Assembly: GCA_020635905.1 (NCBI GenBank)
Contig: JACJYV010000001.1
Location: 1,178,001-1,242,000, forward strand
Direction of reading: 5' to 3'
DNA length: 64,000 nt
DNA from: Bacteroidia bacterium
GTDB taxonomy: Bacteria > Bacteroidota > Bacteroidia > J057 > JADKCL01
Shown here: in pieces, positions 52,948 through 60,347 of the stretch
How positions within the stretch are numbered: the first letter of the stretch is position 1
Layout of the letters: every line of letters starts with the position of its first letter
Program-made: the position numbers and the translations under genes
Notes under the pieces: generated by a model
What the model was told of the DNA's origin: nothing
The model's input: only the letters and a program-made list of their open reading frames with translations
Databases searched by the model: none

Positions 52948-54813
52948 TTACATTTTTATAATGTGACGGAAAATGCTTCCCGATTTACCCGTCAGGCTCA
53001 GGAGATATTGCCCGGCAGCCTGGTCAGACAGGTTCAATTCCAGATTGATTTCACCATTCATCAGATCCACCTTGCGCCGCTCAATCAAGGCCCCGTGGAT
53101 GGAAACCACTTTCAATTCAAGGGTCTCACCTTTGGCACATTCTGCACATGAGACTTTCACATTGAAATTTCCTTTGGTTGGATTAGGGAAAGCAGCAAAA
53201 CTGATTCCGTTCAATCCATTTCCGTCGATTCCAGTCAGGTTGCTATCGACGACGGTTACGGTGGCTGTACAACTGGAAGAATTTCCGCTTCCATCGGTCA
53301 CGGTAAGGGTCACTGAATTTGCACCCAGGTCCTGGCCATTGAAAAAGTCAGGGGAAACTGCCAGGTTGACCGAGCCACAAATGTCGGCAGAGCCATTGTC
53401 AACCTGGCCAGGCAGGATGGTAACCGTGCCGCCGGAGCCCAGGGTAACCGTTATGTCTTTGCAATTGGCATTGGGCGCAGTTTGATCGACCACATAAACC
53501 ATGGCCATACAGGTATCGGAATTTCCCGAATTGTCCCAAACCGCCAGCCAGGCCTCACGGGTTGAATCCACATCCGCACAGGTAAAGGTATTGGCCCAGG
53601 CAGTCATGGAGGTGATGCCGCAATTGTCATAGCTGCCCCCATCGATGGCAGTTGAAACCATGGCTGATCCGGATGCGCCTACATTCAGGGTTTCGCTGGC
53701 ACAAACTGCAGTCGGGATCTGATTGTCCTGAACATAAATCATGAAGGTACAGGTATCCTGGTAGGAACCGTAATCCACTTCGTAAGACTGAACCAGGGTA
53801 TCAACCCCGGAGGTATCGCCCGGAGTCACGCCGGAAAGTTGAGTGGTTTGGATGGTGCTGTTGAAAATAATCCACGCAAGTCCATCGCCAGTTCTGATTC
53901 CGGACTGCATGCTTCCGTTAAGAACTCCGCCAATATATCCGGATCCGCCTCCGCCACTGTGGCCTGTATATGAAGAATTTACATAAGACCCACTGCCTCC
54001 GGTGGCTCCGCCACCGTTCGCACCGGGAGTGGCTGAAGTATTGCCTGCCTGGTTGGATTGAACTTCATCACCACCCGTTCCACCATAACCAAATCCTCCG
54101 GCAGTACCGTTGATATTTGCCGCACTGTAAGTGGAAGTTCCGGCCGTACCACCCGCAACCTGGGTTCCTCCCGTAGGTACGGTGGTTGAATTCTGGGGAT
54201 AACCTGCGCCGCCTCCGCCGCCATACCAACCGCCGCCACCGCCGGCACCTCTGCCTCGTCCGCAGCCCATGATCCGCTGTCCGCCGGCTCCGCCGCCGCC
54301 ACCAGCCACGATGACCCTGTCACCCAGGCTTGCCGGGGAAACCCGCACATCCGTGCCGCCGCCGCCGCCCGCTCCATAAGCATCTGCACAACCAGTGGCA
54401 TTTCCTCCGTTTCCACCCCCGTTATAACCGCCAGTCGGGCCGGTGGCACCGCCGCCGCCGACATAGACAAAGAGGGTATCGCCAGGAACCACAGGCAACC
54501 ATCCCACAGAATATCCTCCCAAACCGCCTGCAATCCCACCAAAATTAAAATTCCCCTGAGCTCCCCAGGTACGAATCTCCACTGTATCCACCCCTGCGGG
54601 AACAACCCACATTTGCGGGGCGCCGGAATAGTTGAATACTGCGGTATCAAGCCCTCCGGCAAATACGGGGGGAACGAAATTGACTACTGCAGTACATTGG
54701 CCGCTGTCGGTGTAAATGGTCATGTCACCGGGACATTGTGCCCAAAGGGCCTGCAATCCGGCACCGGAAGAAAGAAGTAAAAACAAGCAAAAACGGAGTA
54801 AAGCATTCTTCAT
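52948..54813 (-). CDS. Glycine-rich HYR/T9SS surface protein (paralogue c)
   Basis: 621 residues, same architecture as paralogue b in the same order. Signal peptide ends at QALWAQ, then CPGDMTIYTDSGQCTAVVNF, the Gly-rich domain (VEIRTWGAQG, DTLFVYVGGGG, VIVAGGGGGAGG) and the HYR second half (VDTLVQSYEVDYGSYQDT). Two Cys-containing repeats and the T9SS sorting domain follow (FAAFPNPTKGNFNV ... GSIFRHIIKM). The starts of paralogues b and c are almost identical, so they are recent duplicates. Its stop is followed by a GCCCGG hairpin. Confidence 0.92.
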   Translation of the reverse strand: MKNALLRFCLFLLLSSGAGLQALWAQCPGDMTIYTDSGQCTAVVNFVPPVFAGGLDTAVFNYSGAPQMWVVPAGVDTVEIRTWGAQGNFNFGGIAGGLGGYSVGWLPVVPGDTLFVYVGGGGATGPTGGYNGGGNGGNATGCADAYGAGGGGGTDVRVSPASLGDRVIVAGGGGGAGGQRIMGCGRGRGAGGGGGWYGGGGGAGYPQNSTTVPTGGTQVAGGTAGTSTYSAANINGTAGGFGYGGTGGDEVQSNQAGNTSATPGANGGGATGGSGSYVNSSYTGHSGGGGSGYIGGVLNGSMQSGIRTGDGLAWIIFNSTIQTTQLSGVTPGDTSGVDTLVQSYEVDYGSYQDTCTFMIYVQDNQIPTAVCASETLNVGASGSAMVSTAIDGGSYDNCGITSMTAWANTFTCADVDSTREAWLAVWDNSGNSDTCMAMVYVVDQTAPNANCKDITVTLGSGGTVTILPGQVDNGSADICGSVNLAVSPDFFNGQDLGANSVTLTVTDGSGNSSSCTATVTVVDSNLTGIDGNGLNGISFAAFPNPTKGNFNVKVSCAECAKGETLELKVVSIHGALIERRKVDLMNGEINLELNLSDQAAGQYLLSLTGKSGSIFRHIIKM

Positions 54814-54897
54814 AGTAGATATCCTGTTTGGTTATTAATTGAATTGAATCCTGAAATTACGGTTTTTGGCGATTAAAAAGGGAGGTTTTGGATAATA

Positions 54898-54925
54898 AAA
54901 GGCCCGGATAGAATTACCCGGGCCT
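54898..54925 (-). terminator. GCCCGG-stem hairpin ending paralogue d
   Basis: Stem AGGCCCGG/CCGGGCCT with a 10-base loop, followed on the minus strand by TTTTATT. Same stem core as the terminators of the neighbouring copies. Confidence 0.75.
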
Positions 54926-54947
54926 GAAATATTTTTGGGCGTATATT

Positions 54948-56810
54948 TTACATTTTCACCAGGTGCCTGAATACACTTCCGGATTTTCCGGTCAGGCTCA
55001 GGAGATACTGGCCAGCAGCCTGGTCGGACAGATTCAATTCAAAATTGAATTCGCCATTTACCAGTTCCACCTGACGGCGCTGGATCAGGGCTCCGTGGAG
55101 GGAAACCACTTTCAGCTCAAGAGTTTCTTCGTAGGTACAATCCACGCAGGAAATCCTGACCGTGAAATTTCCATTGGACGGATTGGGGAAAGCAGAGAAA
55201 TTGATGCCCGCAAGCCCGTTTTCCTGAATTCCGGTCAGGAAGCTGTCCACCACGGTCACAGTCGCGGTGCAGGTTGACATGTTGCCGCTGCCATCGGAAA
55301 CGGTCAGGGTCACCGAATTAGCCCCCAGATCCTGTCCGTTGAAGAAGGTCGGGGAAGCAGAGGTGGTTACGCTGCCGCAGATGTCTGAACTGCCGTTGTC
55401 AATCTGAGATGCATTGATCGTTACAGTCCCATTCGTGCCAAGCGTCACGGTCAGGTCCTTGCAATTTGCATTGGGAGCAGTAAGGTCCATGATATGCAGG
55501 GTAGCCTCACAGCTGTCAGCATGACCGCTGTTGTCCATCACGTAAACCATGGCAGAGGAGGTGGTTCCTGCATTCGAACAATCGAAAGTATCTGACCAAA
55601 TCGTCAACATGGAAAGTCCGCAATTGTCATAGCTGCCGCCATCTATTGCAGAAGTAGCCATGGCAGTGCCGGTCGCACCCACGTTCAGGGTTTCGCTGGC
55701 ACAAACTGCCACTGGCGCCTGCTGATCCTCAACCACAACCCAGAAAGAGCAGGTGTCGAAGTAGGTGCCGTAATCAATTTCATAGGATTGCCAGAGGGAA
55801 TCGGGAGCAACCGTATCGCCGGGAGCCACGCCTGAAAGCTGGGTAACGGTGGGTGTAATTTTGTAAACTATGACCACAATTCCCTGACCGGGATTCACCC
55901 CGTCCTGCATGGAACCATTGATTACCCCGCCAATATAGCCTGATCCACCTGCTCCACTTTGGCCGGTCCAGTTGCTGACATAGGCGCCAATTCCGCCGGT
56001 GGTTCCTCCACCAAATCCGCCGGCCAGGCCTGCCGCAGAGCCGCCCTGGGTGCTGGTGACTTCGTCACCGCCCGTTCCGCCGGTTCCAAGGGCGCCAGCC
56101 GTTCCGTTATTATTGGGAACTGAGGTATAAGAAGAAGTTCCGCCTGTTCCCCCTGCGCTTTGGGTTCCTCCTGTTGGCAGGGTCACTGACTGATAAGGCC
56201 AGGCGGCTCCGCCGCCGCCCCCATAATATCCGCCGCCACCGCCGCCGCCGGTACCGCGTCCACAGCCATTGATACGGTCACCGCCTGCGCCGCCGCCGCC
56301 CCCCGCAACCAGAACCCGGTCACCCAAGGTGCCGCCTACGGTGCGAATGTCGGAGGCGCCGCCTCCTCCACCCCCAAAAGCCTGGGCACAGCCCACAGTT
56401 CCGGCATTGCCGCCACCATTAAATCCGCCAGTGGTACTTGCAATAGCTCCACCTCCCACATATACCATGTAGGTATCGCCGGGAACCACGGGCAGCCAGC
56501 CCGTTGCCAGCCCTCCCAATCCACCAGCTACGCCGTTTCCATTGATATTTCCCTGAGCTCCGGCGGCCACAACCATTACCGTATCCAGACCGCCGGGTAC
56601 AATCCAGGTTTGCGGACTTCCTGTGTAATTGAAATAGACCGTGTCGAAATAAGGCGCCGGGGTCGGCACCATGAAGTTGACCACTGCAGAGCATTGGCCA
56701 CTGTCGGTTGGGTAAAGGGTGTCAGTTGGGCACTGTGCCTGACCGAGCGAAAAGCCACCCAGCAACAAAGCCGCCCAAAAAAGTAATTTTTTTGTAATTG
56801 ATTTTTCCAT
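54948..56810 (-). CDS. Glycine-rich HYR/T9SS surface protein (paralogue d)
   Basis: 620 residues, signal peptide ending FSLGQAQ. It starts CPTDTLYPTDSGQCSAVVNF, then Gly-rich domain (VMVVAAGAQGNINGNG, DTYMVYVGGGA, VLVAGGGGGAGG), HYR second half (APDSLWQSYEIDYGTYFDTC), Cys-containing repeats (DNCGLSMLTIWSDTFDC) and T9SS sorting domain (FSAFPNPSNGNFTVRISC ... GSVFRHLVKM). It is the most diverged of the three tandem copies at its N-terminus but closest to paralogue c at its C-terminus, hinting at gene conversion. Confidence 0.92.
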   Translation of the reverse strand: MEKSITKKLLFWAALLLGGFSLGQAQCPTDTLYPTDSGQCSAVVNFMVPTPAPYFDTVYFNYTGSPQTWIVPGGLDTVMVVAAGAQGNINGNGVAGGLGGLATGWLPVVPGDTYMVYVGGGAIASTTGGFNGGGNAGTVGCAQAFGGGGGGASDIRTVGGTLGDRVLVAGGGGGAGGDRINGCGRGTGGGGGGGYYGGGGGAAWPYQSVTLPTGGTQSAGGTGGTSSYTSVPNNNGTAGALGTGGTGGDEVTSTQGGSAAGLAGGFGGGTTGGIGAYVSNWTGQSGAGGSGYIGGVINGSMQDGVNPGQGIVVIVYKITPTVTQLSGVAPGDTVAPDSLWQSYEIDYGTYFDTCSFWVVVEDQQAPVAVCASETLNVGATGTAMATSAIDGGSYDNCGLSMLTIWSDTFDCSNAGTTSSAMVYVMDNSGHADSCEATLHIMDLTAPNANCKDLTVTLGTNGTVTINASQIDNGSSDICGSVTTSASPTFFNGQDLGANSVTLTVSDGSGNMSTCTATVTVVDSFLTGIQENGLAGINFSAFPNPSNGNFTVRISCVDCTYEETLELKVVSLHGALIQRRQVELVNGEFNFELNLSDQAAGQYLLSLTGKSGSVFRHLVKM

Positions 56811-56924
56811 AGAATTTTGTGTGTTTTTTCTCTTTTATCCCAAAAAATGTTGAATAAAAATACAAATCATCAGGCAAATGCCCAATAATTTTAATTAACT
56901 GTTGTACACAAAAATTTAATAATC

Positions 56925-57677
56925 TTACCCGTTCAATCTGAGCGAGGAAGTTATTACAGATTCCATTTCGGGAAGAGATTCGAATAATTGATCCATCGTT
57001 TCCAGGCCATAATAGGTATCCTGAATGTGGTCGTTTTCGTAGGGGTGGTGCATGATGGAAGTGGCCGAAAAAGCCAGGTGGGTGGGCTCAGTGGTCAGAC
57101 AAAACCGACTTTCCTCGTAGGAAGAAAGCAATCCAGCTCCATAAATGCGGCGGTTTTGGGCAGGCCCGATCAGGCCAAACTCGGCCGTAAACCAGTACAT
57201 GCGTCCCAGCATGGTGACAATTTCCGGGTGGTTAATATACTGGACGCCCAGGCGGCCAATGGCCTCGAAAAACCTGCCGAAGGCAGGTTGGGTCAGCATG
57301 GGAACATGCCCAAACACATCGTGAAACATGTCGGGCTCAGAGATGTAATCGAGCTGGGCCCGGGAGCGCAGCCAGGTGGTGGCAGGAAACTGCTTTTGGG
57401 TCAACAGACGGAAAAAATCAGGCTCGGCGATGATGCCGGGTACCACCACCAGGCTCCACCCGGTCAAATCGCCCAGCGCCAGGTTTACCTGGCGAAAATC
57501 GGGAATACGGTCGGCCGTAAAGTCAATGGCCGCAATGCCATCCAGGTATTCCCGGGCCGCCACCTGGTTCAGGTGGGGCATTTGACGCTCGTATAAAATT
57601 CGCCAAACCTCAAAGTCCTCGGATGTGTAACGGTCGTAATGCTGGGCCAGACCCGGCACCATGGGATATGTCTTCAT
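56925..57677 (-). CDS. phhA: Phenylalanine 4-monooxygenase
   Basis: A 250-residue monomer-type pterin-dependent hydroxylase that converts phenylalanine to tyrosine with O2 and tetrahydrobiopterin. The iron site is intact: EPDMFHDVFGHVPML gives two His ligands near 121-126 and WFTAEFGLI gives the Glu. FCLTTEPTHLAF and the substrate-binding SRAQLDYISEPD also match. No regulatory ACT domain, as usual in bacteria. It follows the ABC exporter on the same strand with a nine-base gap, so likely co-transcribed. No pterin-carbinolamine dehydratase (phhB) gene is visible nearby. Confidence 0.97.
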   Translation of the reverse strand: MKTYPMVPGLAQHYDRYTSEDFEVWRILYERQMPHLNQVAAREYLDGIAAIDFTADRIPDFRQVNLALGDLTGWSLVVVPGIIAEPDFFRLLTQKQFPATTWLRSRAQLDYISEPDMFHDVFGHVPMLTQPAFGRFFEAIGRLGVQYINHPEIVTMLGRMYWFTAEFGLIGPAQNRRIYGAGLLSSYEESRFCLTTEPTHLAFSATSIMHHPYENDHIQDTYYGLETMDQLFESLPEMESVITSSLRLNG

Positions 57678-57686
57678 GAATGCTGA

Positions 57687-59369
57687 TTAAATCTCACTTT
57701 CGGCAAATTTGCCATCCTGCATGCGCAAAACCCTGATTTTATCGTGGGCTGCCTTCTTCTGAACCTGGTATGCATCGTGCGAAACCATGACGATGGTTTT
57801 GCCTTCTTTGCGGAAACGATCCAGAAATTCGTCATAAAACTTCTGGCGGAATTCAGGATCCTGATCGGCCGCAATTTCATCAAAAACAAACACGGGTTTG
57901 TCTTCCAACATTGCCACAATCAGCCCCAGACGTTTTTTCTGACCCGTGGAAAGGTTGAGACGGGTGAATTTCCCATTGCGAAAATCCGTTTTACCCTCCA
58001 GTCCCATTTCACGAATCAGTTCACGCACCCGATCTTCAGGAACATCGCGCAGGCCGTAAAGCTCATCAAACAGGTGAAAATCCGTGAAAACCGTGGAGAA
58101 AAGTTCGCGGTAGGCATGAATTTCCAAACTTCCCACGGCAAATCCGTCCAGATAAACTGCGCCTTCCTGGGGACGATACAAGCCAGTCAGCAGTTTGAGA
58201 AAGGTGGATTTTCCACTGCCGTTGCCACCCACAATGAACACCAATTCCCCCTTTTGCAGGGAAAAATCAATGGGTCCTGAGGTAAATGTCTTTTGATTTT
58301 CTTCGTCGTAAAAAGAAAAAGAAACGCCCCTGGCTTCAATTTTGGAGAAGGAATCGGGCAACTTGCGCATGATTTCGGAAACGGGAAAGGTACTGGTCAC
58401 CTGGATGTTCTGCTCAAGTTGAAGAATGTTGTCCACCGCTACATTGGCCTTGGTGAAAAAGGGAATGGAGCCAACCAGCGTTTCCAGGGGCCCGGCAATA
58501 AACAGTACCGCAGCCGTGATATGCACGATTTTTTCGGGAAATGCATCAAAGTAAACGGGCAGAATAAAGATCACCAGGGCGATAAAAAAGTAGAAAATAG
58601 TCTGGGAAAACATGAAATTAAGCACATAAGCCAGACTGTAACGGGTGCGCACCTCCTGGCCTTCCTCAATGGTTTCCTTCACCTTGCCGAATAATTCATC
58701 GTTCTTTTTGCGATTCAGGCGAATTTCCTTGAAACCTTCCAACGTATGAGTCAGTCCGTCGAGAAAGCGGGTTTCGTTGTCCAGGGCTTTTTTTACGTCC
58801 TTGTCAAGATTTCGCTGACGCATGACATATATAATCACTCCAAATGTCAGGGTGAGAACGGCGGTGATAAAGGCCGGCAGGGAAATAAATCCAATGTAAA
58901 TGATGCAGCAAACCACCATGATCCCGCCCTGAAAGGAGGAAATGATGATTCCCGCAGTTTGGGAAATCAGGTTGGCATCCTGGGTAAGGCGGGCATAGAT
59001 TTCCGATTTTCCGATCTGATCAATCTGCAGCAGCTCTGACTGACGGATCTTATCCAGCACCCGGGTACGGATGCGGGCAACTGTTTCCTCCACCAGAATG
59101 GTGGAGCGACGCAAAATAAAGTTTTTGGTCAGGTAAAAAAGGGCCATGGAAACGATAAACATTCCAAGGTAGCGCAAATTGACCTGCTCAAACCCCACGG
59201 AATCGGCCGCGGCATTGATAATGGCCAGCAGAATGGCATTAGCCACCCCTGAAATCACCCCGTAAATCATCAGCTTGCGCACGGAATTACCCGACTCCTG
59301 GCGCAGCAGTTTGAAAAAGTTGAAGGACCTTTCCGCTTCCTTGGCGATTATTTCAGGGTCGATTTTCAT
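57687..59369 (-). CDS. PvdE/SyrD-type cyclic-peptide ABC exporter
   Basis: 560 residues with a transmembrane half and an ATPase half. About six membrane helices (LMIYGVISGVANAILLAIIN, YLGMFIVSMALFYLTKNFIL, GIMVVCCIIYIGFISL, FMFSQTIFYFFIALVIFILPVYF) precede the nucleotide-binding domain at about 335-560. Walker A is VGGNGSGKSTFLKLL. The signature is LSTGQKKRLGLI, and Walker B with its distinctive extension is KPVFVFDEIAADQDPEFR. The LSTGQKKR and AADQDP forms mark the cyclic-peptide exporter family (pyoverdine, syringomycin). No peptide-synthetase genes are seen; it leads phhA in an operon. Confidence 0.93.
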   Translation of the reverse strand: MKIDPEIIAKEAERSFNFFKLLRQESGNSVRKLMIYGVISGVANAILLAIINAAADSVGFEQVNLRYLGMFIVSMALFYLTKNFILRRSTILVEETVARIRTRVLDKIRQSELLQIDQIGKSEIYARLTQDANLISQTAGIIISSFQGGIMVVCCIIYIGFISLPAFITAVLTLTFGVIIYVMRQRNLDKDVKKALDNETRFLDGLTHTLEGFKEIRLNRKKNDELFGKVKETIEEGQEVRTRYSLAYVLNFMFSQTIFYFFIALVIFILPVYFDAFPEKIVHITAAVLFIAGPLETLVGSIPFFTKANVAVDNILQLEQNIQVTSTFPVSEIMRKLPDSFSKIEARGVSFSFYDEENQKTFTSGPIDFSLQKGELVFIVGGNGSGKSTFLKLLTGLYRPQEGAVYLDGFAVGSLEIHAYRELFSTVFTDFHLFDELYGLRDVPEDRVRELIREMGLEGKTDFRNGKFTRLNLSTGQKKRLGLIVAMLEDKPVFVFDEIAADQDPEFRQKFYDEFLDRFRKEGKTIVMVSHDAYQVQKKAAHDKIRVLRMQDGKFAESEI

Positions 59370-59456
59370 GGATTGCGGGCTAATTTAAGACTTTAAACCC
59401 TAATTACCACCATACACCCCGCTTCGCAGCCCTGACTGCCCGATAAATATTTGTGG

Positions 59457-59574
59457 GGATCTCAAAAAACCAAGAAGGTCAGGGCGGGCGCAGGTCAGGA
59501 AAGCGCAGTTTACTACCCTAATTGAGCATTTCAGAGCCAGGCCCAACGCCGAGATTCGAAGTTTTTAGAGGTCC
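59457..59574 (+). repeat. Dispersed inverted-repeat element, copy A
   Basis: 118 bp starting GGATCTCAAAAAAC and ending GTTTTTAGAGGTCC, which are imperfect inverted repeats of each other. It aligns with copy C (26246-26360) along its length and with copy B (60247-60317) at both ends. No ORF inside. Confidence 0.75.
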
Positions 59575-59643
59575 CCTTGTAAAAGTTCTATAATTGGGGT
59601 AATTTAAGGCATTGAGATCAGTAACTATAAAATCTTTGCCAAC

Positions 59644-60228
59644 ATGTCCGGTACCGACGTAACCACACTCACGAGCGAAACGACAACTACTTCTTCCCTT
59701 CGGCAGGAAGCCCGGGAAATTGTGCGTAAATACTGTCTTTGGTCGGCTGGCGCTGGCATGATTCCCATCCCCATCGTGGATGTGGCCACCCTGACAGCTT
59801 TGCAGATCAAAATGATTTCTGACCTGGCGAAACACTACAACGTTCCATTTTCAGAAAACAGGCTGAAAGCCATCATCACCTCCCTGATTTCCACCATCGC
59901 TCCCTCAGCCATGTCGAACGGCATGGCCATTTCGGCCCTGAAAGCCATTCCCCTGATTGGTGGAATCCTGGGATTTTTCTCCTTTCCAGCCTTTGCCAGT
60001 GCATTTACCTTTGCTTTGGGCGAAATTTTCATCGCTCACCTGGAAAAAGGAGGTGATGTACTGACTTTTGACGCAGAAAAATGGAAAGAGGAATTCAAGA
60101 AAAATTTCCAGCGCAAAAAAGAAGACCCCGATTACGCGGCTGCCTCTGACGACGACAGCAGTCTCGAAGCCCAGCTTCAGGAAGCCCTGCGTGAAATCGA
60201 GCGCCTGAAAAAATCAAACAACACCTGA
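59644..60228 (+). CDS. DUF697-like membrane protein (stand-alone)
   Basis: 194 residues. After a Thr/Ser-rich N-terminus the body follows the DUF697 pattern: REIVRKYCLWSAGAGMIPIPIVDVATLTALQIKMISDLAKHY, then two membrane-like hairpins (LKAIITSLISTIAP, AISALKAIPLIGGILGFFSFPAFASAFTFALGEIFIAHL). The C-terminal tail is acidic and coiled (SSLEAQLQEALREIERLKK). DUF697 domains usually accompany GTPases or act as membrane modules; this one stands next to a protease carrying the same domain. It lies between copies A and B of the inverted-repeat element. Confidence 0.85.
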   Translation: MSGTDVTTLTSETTTTSSLRQEAREIVRKYCLWSAGAGMIPIPIVDVATLTALQIKMISDLAKHYNVPFSENRLKAIITSLISTIAPSAMSNGMAISALKAIPLIGGILGFFSFPAFASAFTFALGEIFIAHLEKGGDVLTFDAEKWKEEFKKNFQRKKEDPDYAAASDDDSSLEAQLQEALREIERLKKSNNT

Positions 60229-60246
60229 AAAGCCCGATTCTTTTTT

Positions 60247-60317
60247 GGACCTCTAAAAACAAAGAAGGTCAGGGAGGACTCAGTCCAACCCAGAGATTCG
60301 AAGTTTTCAGAGATTCC
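60247..60317 (+). repeat. Dispersed inverted-repeat element, copy B (short form)
   Basis: 71 bp. The left end GGACCTCTAAAAAC (60247-60260) is the exact reverse complement of the right end of copy A. The right end ends GTTTTCAGAGATTCC and shares GAGATTCGAAG with A. The central part of A is missing. Confidence 0.7.
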
Positions 60318-60347
60318 ATTTAATTTTTAGCCAAAACACCCTTTTTT

